A stretch of 64,000 nucleotides of DNA, from the NCBI RefSeq assembly GCF_032271945.1, contig NZ_CP130319.1, positions 1,043,501-1,107,500 of the forward strand, in the 5' to 3' direction. A program made the position numbers and the translations under genes. Source of the DNA: Paenibacillus sp. MBLB1832 (GTDB lineage Bacteria; Bacillota; Bacilli; Paenibacillales; NBRC-103111). Shown one piece after another: positions 9,752 through 18,379 of the stretch. The first letter of the stretch is position 1. Every line of letters begins with the position of its first letter. Below the pieces are notes generated by a model. That model did no database searches and was not told the origin of the DNA. It saw only the letters and a list, made by a program, of their open reading frames with translations.

Positions 9752-10576
9752 TTGTCCAATGAGTTTGTGATGCGTTCGTTAGACGAGATTCGTTTCTGGT
9801 CGCGTATTATGAAAGAGCATTCCTTATTTCTGAAGTTGGGTTTTCGCTGTGACGATACGCAACTGATTCAAGAAGCGAATCATTATTATCACATTTTCGA
9901 GCATATTGAGGGGCGTTCTCACGCATATTCGGTGCAAACAGACCCTGATCAAATCAGACAATTCAATATGGAGGTATCAGCGGCTGTCGCCCATATTTGG
10001 GCTTTCAAAAGAAAGGTGCTCGGCCTCATCATCCAATGCAAGCTACCAGGCGGGAACAATTTTCCTTTACTCGTGGATCATACAAGCCGAGAGGCGAACT
10101 ATTTCCGAAACCGATTGCATGAATTGAATACAGGACGATTAGAACCGTTACCAGACGCGATTATTGATGAAAATGTGTTCTTCCTGCGCATCATGGCGGA
10201 TCACGCCAAGTTTATTGGGCACCTGCTTGATCCTTCCGAGCGGCAGCTGGTGGAGCAAGCAAGGAACTTTAGTCATGATTTTGACACGTTGTTATTTCAA
10301 GCGATCGATTTGAGCGGCATGCGGCCGCAGTCCCAAACGGAACCACTCCTAGATCAGTTCCTCGATCAGAACCGAGTCTCCGTCGTCGCCCTGCGTGATT
10401 TCAAGAAGACGGCCCGCGACCTGATCGAAGCCTGCAAAATCAAAAGCATCATCCACCCCTTATTGGCGGACCACGTGTTCCGAGAAGCGGAACGCTTCTT
10501 GACGCTGATTGATCTGTTCGAGCAGTGCTTAACTGGCCAGCCTGTTGTGATGCGGGAGGAACATCATAACCATTAA
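9752..10576 (+). CDS. DUF2935 domain protein
   Basis: A 274-aa, largely helical cytoplasmic protein. Two similar helical halves are visible, each with a pattern of His/Glu residues resembling DUF2935 proteins (EIRFWSRIMKEHSLFLKLGF in the first half, ENVFFLRIMADHAKFIGHLLDP in the second, and DHxxREAxxF in both). The internal duplication suggests a four-helix metal-binding fold; this is inference. Translation begins at TTG 9752, seven to ten bases after a GAGGAG ribosome site. It ends before the promoter of the sulfur island and may not be functionally linked to it. Function unknown. Confidence 0.75.
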   Translation: MSNEFVMRSLDEIRFWSRIMKEHSLFLKLGFRCDDTQLIQEANHYYHIFEHIEGRSHAYSVQTDPDQIRQFNMEVSAAVAHIWAFKRKVLGLIIQCKLPGGNNFPLLVDHTSREANYFRNRLHELNTGRLEPLPDAIIDENVFFLRIMADHAKFIGHLLDPSERQLVEQARNFSHDFDTLLFQAIDLSGMRPQSQTEPLLDQFLDQNRVSVVALRDFKKTARDLIEACKIKSIIHPLLADHVFREAERFLTLIDLFEQCLTGQPVVMREEHHNH

Positions 10577-10620
10577 ATGTCTATATCCGATAAAACTTAT
10601 AGGAATATAAGAAAATAATA

Positions 10621-10649
10621 TTGACGAAGCTTCATGCGGGATGTTACTC
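10621..10649 (+). promoter_or_regulatory. Sigma-A type promoter of the ABC operon
   Basis: TTGACG at 10621-10626 and TTACTC at 10644-10649 with a 17-bp spacer, directly upstream of leader RNA copy A. The -35 plus following base, TTGACGA, is the same at the two other sulfur leaders at 13265 and 31533. Confidence 0.55.
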
Positions 10650-10654
10650 TGGAA

Positions 10655-10716
10655 ATGTGACCACCGTATGAACGGAGACACGATTCTCTTTCGAGAGAGG
10701 AGTGTCTCTTTTTTAT
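10655..10716 (+). ncRNA. Sulfur-operon leader RNA, copy A (hairpin plus terminator)
   Basis: The 5' untranslated leader contains ATGT (10655), then ACCG, a hairpin CCGT/ATGA/ACGG at 10664-10675, and directly after it an intrinsic terminator with outer stem AGACAC (10676-10681) / GTGTCT (10702-10707) and a run of T. The open frame starts only at 10738, so this is a premature terminator in the leader. The same layout occurs at 13346 and 31590, each before sulfur-type genes. It looks like a transcription attenuator or riboswitch of unrecognised class. Confidence 0.6.
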
Positions 10717-10737
10717 TTTACAAGGGAGTTGAACCTG

Positions 10738-11514
10738 ATGAGCCAACTGTTATTGAAGCTCGAGCATGTGAACAAAACATTTCATTCCAACAAAGGGTCT
10801 GTCCAAGCCTTGCACAATATTCAACTGCAGGTGAAGGAAGGGGAATTTATTACGGTCATCGGCCCCAGCGGCTGCGGCAAAAGTACACTGCTCAAGATCA
10901 TCGCGGGGCTCGATACGCAGCATACCGGGGAAGTGCGACTGGGCGATCAGGTGATACAAGGACCTGGTATCGATAAGGGCTTTATTTTCCAAGAGCCGAG
11001 GTTGTTCCCTTGGTTAACGGTAGAGAAAAATATTGCCGCCGACCTCTCGCTTCGAGATCCTGCTGTTCGCAAGAAAGTAGATGAGCTGATTGAACTCGTC
11101 CGCTTAGACGGCTTCCAGAAATCGTTCCCGAGAGAACTATCTGGCGGGATGGCCCAGCGCGTGGCGATTGCGAGAGCCCTGCTCCGAAATCCGAAGGTGC
11201 TGCTGCTTGACGAGCCGTTCGGGGCGCTTGATGCTTTTACACGCACACACATGCAGGAAGTGTTGATTGATATTTGGCAAAGGAATAAAACGACGATGAT
11301 TTTCGTCACACATGACATTGATGAGGCGATCTATTTGGCCAATCGTGTCGTGATTCTCAAGCCGCGGCCTGGGGCGATAAGGAACATCGTTTCCATCGAT
11401 TTGCCAATTCCTCGGAAGAAGACGACGACGTCTTTTCAGGAGCTGCGCCTCAAGGTGTTAAGTGAATTTGAGAAAATTGAAGAGCTTGAATTGATTGACA
11501 GCTCAGGCATATAA
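10738..11514 (+). CDS. ABC transporter ATP-binding protein (SsuB/TauB/NrtD family)
   Basis: A 258-aa nucleotide-binding subunit. It has Walker [11 protein letters not shown]-loop [11 protein letters not shown], signature [15 protein letters not shown], Walker [14 protein letters not shown] and H-loop FVTHDIDEA. The PRLFPW Q-loop context is typical of nitrate/sulfonate/taurine importers. Start ATG 10738 follows GGGAG by nine bases; a longer frame overlaps the leader terminator and is rejected. It is followed within 13 bp by two permease genes. The binding protein likely to serve the system is at 15396, in the next transcription unit. Sulfonate-like substrate is inferred from the family and neighbours. 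Confidence 0.87.
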   Translation: MSQLLLKLEHVNKTFHSNKGSVQALHNIQLQVKEGEFITVIGPSGCGKSTLLKIIAGLDTQHTGEVRLGDQVIQGPGIDKGFIFQEPRLFPWLTVEKNIAADLSLRDPAVRKKVDELIELVRLDGFQKSFPRELSGGMAQRVAIARALLRNPKVLLLDEPFGALDAFTRTHMQEVLIDIWQRNKTTMIFVTHDIDEAIYLANRVVILKPRPGAIRNIVSIDLPIPRKKTTTSFQELRLKVLSEFEKIEELELIDSSGI

Positions 11515-11526
11515 GGGGGGATACCT

Positions 11527-12342
11527 GTGAGCCAGCAACAAGGACAATTAGCAAGTGTTGATCAACTGCGATTCAAACAGCGTATCCATCGGGCACTGCT
11601 CGGTGCGTTGGTACCTTTACTTGTGCTGCTTGCCTGGCAAGCGTTAGGTCAACTCGGCGTGATCTCATCCTTGCTATTTCCAACACCGCTGCGCATTCTT
11701 AACGCAGGCGTGCGGCTCATTCAAACCGGTGAGCTTTACGATAATATCAAAATCAGTGTGCTGCGCGCCCTATCCGGATTCGTATTAGGCGGTTCATTAG
11801 GTCTTGCCTTTGGCATCCTCGTCGGCCTATTCCGCAAAACTGAGAGAGCCCTAGATCCAACGGTCCAAATGCTCCGCATGATACCTCATTTAGCGATAGC
11901 GCCGTTGTTTATTTTATGGTTCGGAATCGGGGAAACGGCCAAGATTCTTCTCATCGCCAAAGGCGCCTTTTTCCCGCTGTATATCAATGCATTTCTAGGA
12001 ATTCGCGGGGTGGACAACAAGCTGTTTGATGTCACACGTGTTTTAGGGTTCAGTAAATGGAAGCAGATCATCCGATTAACGATTCCTGGCGCTCTCCCCA
12101 ACATTTTGCTCGGCGTGCGAATCTCATTAGGGGTCTCTTGGCTCGGGCTGGTCGTCGCTGAATTAATGGGATCGACCTCGGGGATCGGTTATATGATGTC
12201 AGATGCCCGGCAATTTTCCAAAACACCTGTTGTTTTCGTTGGTATTATTATCTTTGCTGTATTCGGGATTGTGGCGGATGCTGGTGTGAGACTGCTTGAA
12301 CGGAAATGGCTGAGTTGGCGAGACAATTACAATGGACGCTAG
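11527..12342 (+). CDS. ABC transporter permease (SsuC family), first copy
   Basis: A 271-aa membrane protein with about six segments and the SsuC-type permease signature (IRSLG-like region: LFDVTRVLGFSKWKQIIRLTIPGALPNILLGVRISLGVSWLGLVVAELMGS). It starts at GTG 11527 behind a GGGGGG ribosome site, 12 bp after the ATPase gene. It is paralogous to the next gene along its whole length, so a local duplication gave two permeases. The two may form a heterodimeric channel with one ATPase type. Confidence 0.87.
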   Translation: MSQQQGQLASVDQLRFKQRIHRALLGALVPLLVLLAWQALGQLGVISSLLFPTPLRILNAGVRLIQTGELYDNIKISVLRALSGFVLGGSLGLAFGILVGLFRKTERALDPTVQMLRMIPHLAIAPLFILWFGIGETAKILLIAKGAFFPLYINAFLGIRGVDNKLFDVTRVLGFSKWKQIIRLTIPGALPNILLGVRISLGVSWLGLVVAELMGSTSGIGYMMSDARQFSKTPVVFVGIIIFAVFGIVADAGVRLLERKWLSWRDNYNGR

Positions 12343-12371
12343 TCGCACGGAATGATAAAGGGGGATAAGGT

Positions 12372-13229
12372 ATGAGCAATAGTGTCAAAGCGCTGCGTCA
12401 AACTGCACAGACAATCGGGAACACGAAGGGGCGAAAGCTTGAGCTAGTTCGAATCAAATGGTTGTGGGAGAAAGTGAACGATTTCGTGATCGGGTCGATC
12501 GTGCCCTTCTTGCTGCTGGTCATCTGGCAGGTATCGGGAGATTTGGGGCTGTTTTCACCATCCTTCTTACCTACACCCTTGCAAATTGCGGCTGAATTTC
12601 GCACACTGATCAGTTCAGGAGAGCTTACCCAGCACTTATCGATTTCCCTGCAACGAGCCGTCATCGGCTTCTTAATAGGCGGGTCGATCGGGTTGTTATT
12701 CGGTTTTTTTGTTGGTTTTGTGCAAAAGCTGGAGGTGTTACTGGATCCCTCCTTCCAAATGCTCAGGATGATTCCGCATCTGGCGATCGCGCCGTTAATT
12801 ATTCTGTGGTTCGGATTTGGTGAGGTGTCCAAAATTGTTATCATCGCGAGCGGTGCATTCTTCCCGATGTATATTTATACCTTCTTGGGCATTCGAAGTG
12901 TCGATTACAAGTTATTCGAGGTCGCTCAGGTGCTGAATTTTAGCAAAACGAAACAGATCTTCAGGCTCATTCTGCCCGCATCCTTGCCTGGTATTCTCTT
13001 AGGCTTGCGCCTGTCGGTGGCGATTTCTTGGCTGGGCCTCGTTGTGGCGGAGCTCATCGGCTCGCAGGAAGGGATTGGCTTCCTGATTAATTATGGCAAG
13101 CAACATTCAAGTGCTGAGCTCATTTTTGTTGGGGTTATCATTTTCGCGGTGATCGGCAAGCTCGTAGACTCTTTTGTCCGCTGGCTGGAAAGAAAATGGC
13201 TGAGCTGGCGAGACAGCTTCCAAGGTTAG
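12372..13229 (+). CDS. ABC transporter permease (SsuC family), second copy
   Basis: A 285-aa paralogue of the preceding permease (shared blocks include LDPxxQMLRMIPHLAIAPL, ILWFGxGE and RWLERKWLSWRD), with an extra ~25-residue basic N-terminus. Six membrane segments and the EAA-type loop are evident. It begins 29 bp after the first permease with an AAAGGGGG ribosome site. A pair of unequal permeases is less common for Ssu systems, which normally use a homodimer. Heterodimer formation is inferred. Confidence 0.87.
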   Translation: MSNSVKALRQTAQTIGNTKGRKLELVRIKWLWEKVNDFVIGSIVPFLLLVIWQVSGDLGLFSPSFLPTPLQIAAEFRTLISSGELTQHLSISLQRAVIGFLIGGSIGLLFGFFVGFVQKLEVLLDPSFQMLRMIPHLAIAPLIILWFGFGEVSKIVIIASGAFFPMYIYTFLGIRSVDYKLFEVAQVLNFSKTKQIFRLILPASLPGILLGLRLSVAISWLGLVVAELIGSQEGIGFLINYGKQHSSAELIFVGVIIFAVIGKLVDSFVRWLERKWLSWRDSFQG

Positions 13230-13264
13230 GCGCATCGTCGTAGGAGGGATTTTAATAAAACGTG

Positions 13265-13296
13265 TTGACGACTTGGCGTTAGGGTGCTAGTATAAT
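13265..13296 (+). promoter_or_regulatory. Sigma-A type promoter of the flavoprotein operon
   Basis: TTGACG at 13265-13270. TAGTAT (13288, 17-bp spacer) overlaps TATAAT (13291, 20-bp spacer), so either could be the -10. It drives leader copy B. The ten bases TTGACGACTT are the same as at the ssuA promoter (31533). Confidence 0.6.
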
Positions 13297-13345
13297 TTTA
13301 ATCATAGTAAACAGCTTGGTTTTATCGACATAAACGCATATACAA

Positions 13346-13396
13346 ATGTCCAACCGTACAAACGGAGGCGTTCCTAATTAGGGATGCCTCTTTTTC
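13346..13396 (+). ncRNA. Sulfur-operon leader RNA, copy B (hairpin plus terminator)
   Basis: ATGT at 13346, ACCG at 13353, hairpin CCGT/ACAA/ACGG at 13354-13365, then without a gap a terminator AGGC...GCCT (13366-13389, inner stem TTCCT/AGGGA, loop AATT) and a T tract. It lies in the ~110-nt leader of the flavoprotein gene, so transcripts would end unless the structure is changed. It shares layout and bases with copies A and C; loop and terminator stem sequences differ while pairing is kept. Confidence 0.62.
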
Positions 13397-13424
13397 ATTT
13401 TACATTTTAGAGGAGGTCATGAAG

Positions 13425-15029
13425 ATGGCAAAAGTTTTGGAAGATAATGAACTGCAACTCGCTGCAGATGTGCTGGTGATTGGCGGAGGTCCAGCTGGCA
13501 CGTGGGCGGCTTTAACGGCTGCGACGAAGGGATCCAAAGTAATCTTGGTGGATAAAGGCTACTGTGGAACGAGCGGAGCAACGGCGCCATCGGGGACGGG
13601 CGTATGGTACATCAAACCAGAAGAGAAGCTGCGTGAAGAAGCTAGACAAAGTCGCTATGTATTGGGAGGGAAGCTGGCGGAGATTCCATGGATGAACCGC
13701 GTCCTTGATCGAACCTACGAGAATATGAATAAGCTAGGCAATCTTGGGTATCCGTTTCCGAAGGATGAGTTCGGTGATCCCTATAAGCGCGGATTGCAAG
13801 GGCCGGAATACATGAAGCTGATGCGTAAATTGGTTCAAAAAGCCGGCGTACAAATTCTCGATCACAGTCCTGTACTCCAGTTGCTGGCCGATGAGCATGG
13901 GGTTGGCGGTGCCACAGGCGTGCGAACACAAAGCGGCCATACCTGGACGGTACGCGCTGGGGCCGTTGTCATCGCAACAGGAGGATGTGCTTTTCTAAGT
14001 AAAGCATTAGGAACGAATGTCTTAACGGGTGATGGGTATTTATTGGCTGCCGAAGCGGGGGCTGATTTCTCGGGAATGGAGTTTTCGAACGCCTATGCGA
14101 TTTGCCCAACGTTCTCATCGGTTACCAAAACCGCTTATTACAAGTACGCTTCTTTCTACTATGAAGATGGAACGGTTGTAGAGGGTGCGGGATCCCAGCG
14201 CGGGCGCTCAATCATTGCACGGAATTTGCTGCAAGGTCGTCAAGTGTATGCCAGCTTGGATCAAGCACCAGATGACATTCGTCCGCTGCTGCGTGTGAAT
14301 CAGACCAACTTCTTCTTGCCTTTCGATCGGCTTGGAATTGATCCGTTCAAAGATAAATTCCCAGTTACGCTTCGGTTGGAAGGCACGGTCCGTGGAACGG
14401 GCGGCATTCGAATTGTTAATGAGCAATGCGCAACGATTGTCCCTGGCTTATATGCAGCAGGAGATGCAGCTACACGTGAGCTGATTTGCGGCGGCTTTAC
14501 AGGCGGCGGTAGTCACAATGCGGCTTGGGCGATGTCCTCGGGTTCATTTGCTGGGGAAGGTGCAGCGAAATTTGCGCAAGAGCTTGGAGATAAAGCGGCA
14601 GATCGTCAGCTGAAAAGTGTTTCAACGACCACCTTTACGAAGGCGGGATCAGGTCAAGTTGTAAGCAAAACGGGTGAAGCGATCCAAGCGGTTCAAGAGG
14701 AAGTCATGCCGTATGATCGTAATTTGTTCCGTACGCAGGAAGGGCTGGAAGATTCGATTAATCGTCTGGATGGCCTGTGGACAGATTTGCGTGAGCGTAC
14801 AACGACCTTAGATATTGCTGGTGTTCGCCATCGGGAAGCCGCTGCCATGACAGCGACAGCTCGCTGGATGTACAACTCAGCTAGTGAACGTACGGAAACA
14901 AGAGGGATGCATAAACGGGAGGATTTCCCGCAAATTGATACAGCGCAAGGGTATCGTTTGATCAGTGGCGGCTTGGATCAAGTGTGGACGAAGAAGGCGG
15001 AAGTGAACAAGGAGGCTGTTACCCCATGA
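13425..15029 (+). CDS. FAD-dependent oxidoreductase, AprA/SdhA-like flavoprotein subunit
   Basis: A ~534-aa flavoprotein of the succinate dehydrogenase/fumarate reductase/APS reductase superfamily. The N-terminal dinucleotide fold is VLVIGGGPAGTWAALTAA with VDKGYCGTSGATAPSGTGVW following. A second FAD contact near residue 345 reads PGLYAAGDAATRELICGGFTGGG. The AGGAGG ribosome site is two bases from ATG 13419 and eight from ATG 13425, so 13425 is preferred. The stop overlaps the start of the ferredoxin gene (ATGA), implying a complex of flavoprotein and iron-sulfur subunit like AprAB. Context (SsuA/TauA-type binding protein, sulfonate-type permeases) suggests redox chemistry on a sulfur compound. 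The substrate is unknown. Confidence 0.8.
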   Translation: MAKVLEDNELQLAADVLVIGGGPAGTWAALTAATKGSKVILVDKGYCGTSGATAPSGTGVWYIKPEEKLREEARQSRYVLGGKLAEIPWMNRVLDRTYENMNKLGNLGYPFPKDEFGDPYKRGLQGPEYMKLMRKLVQKAGVQILDHSPVLQLLADEHGVGGATGVRTQSGHTWTVRAGAVVIATGGCAFLSKALGTNVLTGDGYLLAAEAGADFSGMEFSNAYAICPTFSSVTKTAYYKYASFYYEDGTVVEGAGSQRGRSIIARNLLQGRQVYASLDQAPDDIRPLLRVNQTNFFLPFDRLGIDPFKDKFPVTLRLEGTVRGTGGIRIVNEQCATIVPGLYAAGDAATRELICGGFTGGGSHNAAWAMSSGSFAGEGAAKFAQELGDKAADRQLKSVSTTTFTKAGSGQVVSKTGEAIQAVQEEVMPYDRNLFRTQEGLEDSINRLDGLWTDLRERTTTLDIAGVRHREAAAMTATARWMYNSASERTETRGMHKREDFPQIDTAQGYRLISGGLDQVWTKKAEVNKEAVTP

Positions 15030-15361
15030 TTGAGTTGATTAGCGAGTCTAAATGTGTCGAGTGCAATCTCTGCGTATCGGTTTGCCCGACGAATGTATTT
15101 GATCGTGTGGAGAATGGCATTCCCGTCATTGCTCGGCAAAGCGACTGCCAAACTTGCTTCATGTGTGAGCTGTACTGCCCTGCGGATGCTCTTTATGTAG
15201 CGCCAGATGCCGAGCGGCCGACGCTTGTGAGCGAGGAGATCCTCGATGAGCAAGGATTGTTTGGCGGTTATCGGGAGAAGGTTGGCTGGGGGAAAGGACG
15301 CAAGCCAGTCGCTGAGCATCCTTATATGTATGAATTATCGAAGAAGACCTCCTTCGGGTAA
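15026..15361 (+). CDS. Ferredoxin-like protein with two [4Fe-4S] clusters (AprB-like)
   Basis: A 111-aa iron-sulfur protein with two full CxxCxxCxxxCP motifs: CVECNLCVSVCP and CQTCFMCELYCP. These bind two [4Fe-4S] clusters. A C-terminal tail of ~55 residues (GGYREKVGWGKGRKPVAEHPYMYEL) could wrap the partner subunit, as the tail of AprB does. ATG 15026 overlaps the flavoprotein stop by four bases and has GGAGG nine to eleven bases upstream, so translation is coupled. It should pass electrons to or from the flavoprotein. Confidence 0.85.
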   Translation: MIELISESKCVECNLCVSVCPTNVFDRVENGIPVIARQSDCQTCFMCELYCPADALYVAPDAERPTLVSEEILDEQGLFGGYREKVGWGKGRKPVAEHPYMYELSKKTSFG

Positions 15362-15395
15362 ACCCGTGGGCGACTGATTGAAAGGAGAATGAAAG

Positions 15396-16442
15396 ATGAG
15401 AGAGAGACAGGACAAAAGGGGTTTAAGGCGTTACCGCAACACACTTTTCACAATTGGTTTAGTGGCGATGGTCACGTTCCTAGCCGCATGCAGCAATTCG
15501 GATGGCGGGGCGAAGACGGCAGGCGCTAGTGCAGCAGCGACAAGCGGCGGAGCCGCCAAAGTGCAACCACCGGCAGTGATCAATTACGGATACATTGGCA
15601 CGAACAAGCTGAATTTTCCAGGCGGAGCAGAGGGTTGGGGTTTATATAAAGGGATTATCCAAGAGGAGCTCAAAAAGTACGGCATCACGGAGATCAAGCC
15701 CGTGGCTTTCCCTAACGGACCTGACCAAAGTGAGTCGTTAATCAGCGGCAGATTGGATTTCGGCAGTTTAGGCGATACGCCAGCGCTGCTTGCGCGTTCA
15801 ACGGGAGCGAAGACGAAGGCTATTACGCTGAACACAACAGATAATATTGGCTATTTGATCGGGAAAAAAGGCGGTCCAACCACGATCGCAGACTTGAAAG
15901 GGAAAACGATCGCGATTCAGAAAGGCTCCTTCATGCACCGCTATATTGCCGGCCTTGTAAAGGAACAGAATGTGCCCGACGTGAAGTTCATCCATATGCT
16001 GCGCCCAGATGGCGAAGCGGCTTTGGCACGTGGCGAAGTGGACGCAATGACGAACAGCGCTATCTTTGCCCTGAAACAAATTGAGAATGGCTTCCCATTG
16101 ATTGATGATGCCTCTAAGCATCCGAATTTGATCGGTGGCAGCGTTACAGTCGTCTCCGAAGACTATCTGAAGAAGTTCCCTGATTTCGCAAAGGTGTGGA
16201 ATGGGGCTAGGGAGAAAGCGCTCAAGGATTTACAATCCAAGCCAGATGAATATTATCAATTCTTGTCTCAGTTGAATGGTTTCACGCCAGAATTAAACAA
16301 GAAAGTTACACCGATTGAGGCGATCAAAACGGTTAATTTTACCGACGATGGCGTGAAGCTGCTCGAGGGCACGAAGAAATTTCTAGTAGATGAGAAGCTG
16401 GCGGAGAAGGATTTTGACTTGAGTCAGTGGTTGTTAAAATAA
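15396..16442 (+). CDS. ABC substrate-binding lipoprotein (SsuA/TauA/NitT family)
   Basis: A 348-aa lipoprotein with an arginine-rich n-region, hydrophobic core and lipobox LAAC (Cys32), followed by an Ala/Gly/Ser linker. The mature part has family features: INYGYIGTNKLNF, GRLDFGSLGDTPALLARSTG, and LKGKTIAIQKGSFMHRYIAGLV. The GDTPAL motif is typical of aliphatic sulfonate and related binding proteins. It lies 34 bp after the ferredoxin gene. It probably serves the ATPase/permease trio at 10738-13229. The ligand (sulfonate, sulfate ester or other organosulfur) cannot be fixed from sequence alone. Confidence 0.87.
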   Translation: MRERQDKRGLRRYRNTLFTIGLVAMVTFLAACSNSDGGAKTAGASAAATSGGAAKVQPPAVINYGYIGTNKLNFPGGAEGWGLYKGIIQEELKKYGITEIKPVAFPNGPDQSESLISGRLDFGSLGDTPALLARSTGAKTKAITLNTTDNIGYLIGKKGGPTTIADLKGKTIAIQKGSFMHRYIAGLVKEQNVPDVKFIHMLRPDGEAALARGEVDAMTNSAIFALKQIENGFPLIDDASKHPNLIGGSVTVVSEDYLKKFPDFAKVWNGAREKALKDLQSKPDEYYQFLSQLNGFTPELNKKVTPIEAIKTVNFTDDGVKLLEGTKKFLVDEKLAEKDFDLSQWLLK

Positions 16443-16471
16443 GGGCGCTGTGCCTATTCGGAAAGGAAATG

Positions 16472-17080
16472 ATGAACATGTCCGTATCAACACAAGCTGT
16501 TTTAACGCCCGAGGTGGAGGCCCATCGCAAGGCGGATTATCCTGTGCATTCGCTGTTTTTGAACCGTTGGTCTTCCCGTGCTTTTGAAGACAAGGAAGTG
16601 ACGAAAGAGACATTAAATACGGTGCTGGAGGCTGCTCGCTGGGCGCCTTCTAGTTCCAACTTGCAGCCGTGGCGGTTCGTAGTCGCCCATACGGAAGCGC
16701 AGAAGCAGAAGTTCCAAGCCTTCATTAAGCCGAACAATCGCTTATGGACGGATCATGCGCCTGTACTCTTGTTACTCCTGTCCCATAAGCTTCGCCAGGA
16801 CGGCGAACCGAATGGTGCGCATGCATTTGATACAGGTGCAGCGTGGGCTTCCATTGCTTTTCAAGCCCATCTGTTAGGGCTGGCTACTCGTGCTGTTGGC
16901 GGCTACGACAGAGAGATCGCACGCGAAGTGCTGCAAGTACCAGCCGAGTACGAGCTGCACGCGGTCATCGCGTTGGGCTATCGCGGAGCACGTGAAACGT
17001 TAGCCGAGGACTTTCAACAGCGTGAGCTTCCGAACGGTCGACGGGCGCTGAACGAGAGCATCATCGAAGGTTCGTTCTAG
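16472..17080 (+). CDS. Nitroreductase family flavoprotein
   Basis: About 200 aa, FMN-dependent nitroreductase fold. Conserved parts are LNRWSSRAFEDKEV near the N-terminus, LEAARWAPSSSNLQPWRFVV (FMN phosphate binding), and the C-terminal YELHAVIALGYRG. The AAAGGA ribosome site fits ATG 16472 (4-base gap) or ATG 16478 (10-base gap). The longer frame from 16427 overlaps the preceding gene and is not needed. In this operon it could supply reduced flavin or act directly on an imported compound; both are inference. Confidence 0.82.
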   Translation: MNMSVSTQAVLTPEVEAHRKADYPVHSLFLNRWSSRAFEDKEVTKETLNTVLEAARWAPSSSNLQPWRFVVAHTEAQKQKFQAFIKPNNRLWTDHAPVLLLLLSHKLRQDGEPNGAHAFDTGAAWASIAFQAHLLGLATRAVGGYDREIAREVLQVPAEYELHAVIALGYRGARETLAEDFQQRELPNGRRALNESIIEGSF

Positions 17081-17084
17081 TCGG

Positions 17085-18317
17085 ATGGACACGTGGAATC
17101 GGCAGTTTACAGCGTTACTTTCTGTACAATTGCTTGTCTCAACCGCACATGGGATGTTCATCCCCCTCTTGCCCAGCTTTCTACAGGAAGTTGGGCATGT
17201 GAGCGGGGATTCCCTGTACATATGGTCAGGCGCGATCTTCTCCGCCAACTTCTTAATTATGATGATCGCCATGCCTTTTCTTGGGCGTATCGGGGACCGT
17301 TATGGGCGTAGGCCTGTTATGCTGTGGTCGGGATTTGGCATGGCTCTCATCACAGCGAGCATGTCACTCGCCAATGAGCCCTGGCAGCTAGCGGCGCTGC
17401 GATTGGCGCAAGGGTGTTTTACGGGCATTTTGCCATTCACCATGGTGCTGATTATGATTGGCGCTTCGAAAAACAAAGTCGGCGTCTCCGCTGGCACGAT
17501 GCAAATGATGGGCGAGACCGGCTCATTAATCGGCCCTTTGATCGCTTCCTCCTTGCTGTCCTTTTACCCGGTACGGGGCTCATTCCCGGCTATGAGTGTC
17601 TGCATTTTACTCGCAGCGGTTAGTGTACTATGCTTTGTCAAAGAAGGTCCTCGCATCCCAAGCGGTACGAAGAAAGTAGAGAGTACCTTGCTCTCTGATT
17701 GGAAGACCATCTGGCGGATCAAGCCGCTGCCGTCCTTGTTGCTCAGCGCTTTATGCATTAATTTCGCCCTAGTCGGGACGAATCCAATCCTCCCTTACTA
17801 TGTGCAGCAAGCCACACACCCGATCCCCTATGTCAATGATCAGTGGCTGCTCGGCATTACCTTATCGGCGACATCCCTGGCTGTTATTGTTTTCTCCCCA
17901 TTGCTAGGTATGCTCTCCGATCGAGTAGGTCCTCTCCTCCTGCTCAAAATAGCAACTAGCACGGCATTCCTGCTATGCATGGTTCAAGCGGTCACACACT
18001 TCTATCCATTGATTCTTGGTTGTCGATTTCTGCTGGGCTTATGCGTTGCAGGCATGATGCCGAATATCCAAGCGCAGGTGCGCGGCATCGCCCGCAAGGG
18101 GATGGAGGGGCAGACCTTCGCTATGGTGAATTCCTGGATGTTCTTAGGTTGCTTATTGGGTCCCCTGATCGGCGGCGTTATCGTCGCTCATTTCGGCATT
18201 CGCGGGTGGTTTATTGCGGCGATGCTCGTCTTCGGTATTAGCTGTTGGCAAGCCTTTCACATCGGGAGCTTTCAGCTGCGCAGGGAGAAGGCGAAGTTGG
18301 AGCTGGAGATGGCGTAA
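17085..18317 (+). CDS. MFS transporter (12 TM, DHA1 drug/metabolite efflux-like)
   Basis: A 410-aa membrane protein with about 12 segments. Motif A between TM2 and TM3 is intact (FLGRIGDRYGRRPVM) and a related copy occurs between TM8 and TM9 (LGMLSDRVGPLLLL). The gene begins 4 bp after the nitroreductase stop, so it is the last gene of the island's second operon and precedes a strong terminator. A role in exporting a product (for example sulfite or a desulfonated carbon skeleton) is possible but only inferred from position. Confidence 0.83.
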   Translation: MDTWNRQFTALLSVQLLVSTAHGMFIPLLPSFLQEVGHVSGDSLYIWSGAIFSANFLIMMIAMPFLGRIGDRYGRRPVMLWSGFGMALITASMSLANEPWQLAALRLAQGCFTGILPFTMVLIMIGASKNKVGVSAGTMQMMGETGSLIGPLIASSLLSFYPVRGSFPAMSVCILLAAVSVLCFVKEGPRIPSGTKKVESTLLSDWKTIWRIKPLPSLLLSALCINFALVGTNPILPYYVQQATHPIPYVNDQWLLGITLSATSLAVIVFSPLLGMLSDRVGPLLLLKIATSTAFLLCMVQAVTHFYPLILGCRFLLGLCVAGMMPNIQAQVRGIARKGMEGQTFAMVNSWMFLGCLLGPLIGGVIVAHFGIRGWFIAAMLVFGISCWQAFHIGSFQLRREKAKLELEMA

Positions 18318-18341
18318 GGCGACTAGCAGTTAGCATTGTTG

Positions 18342-18367
18342 AAAAAGAACCCCTTGGGGTTCTTTTT
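18342..18367 (+). terminator. Strong intrinsic terminator closing the sulfur island
   Basis: AAAGAACCCC / GGGGTTCTTT forms a 10-bp stem with a minimal loop and a T run. It is 25 bp downstream of the MFS stop codon. Confidence 0.85.
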
Positions 18368-18379
18368 GCGTCTAAGCAG

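Noticed and set aside
10655..13396. ANTAR target for sulfur leaders A and B
   Set aside because: Read as hexaloops the sequences are TATGAA and TACAAA, which lack the required A at position 1; copy C loop GATCAC lacks both A1 and G4.
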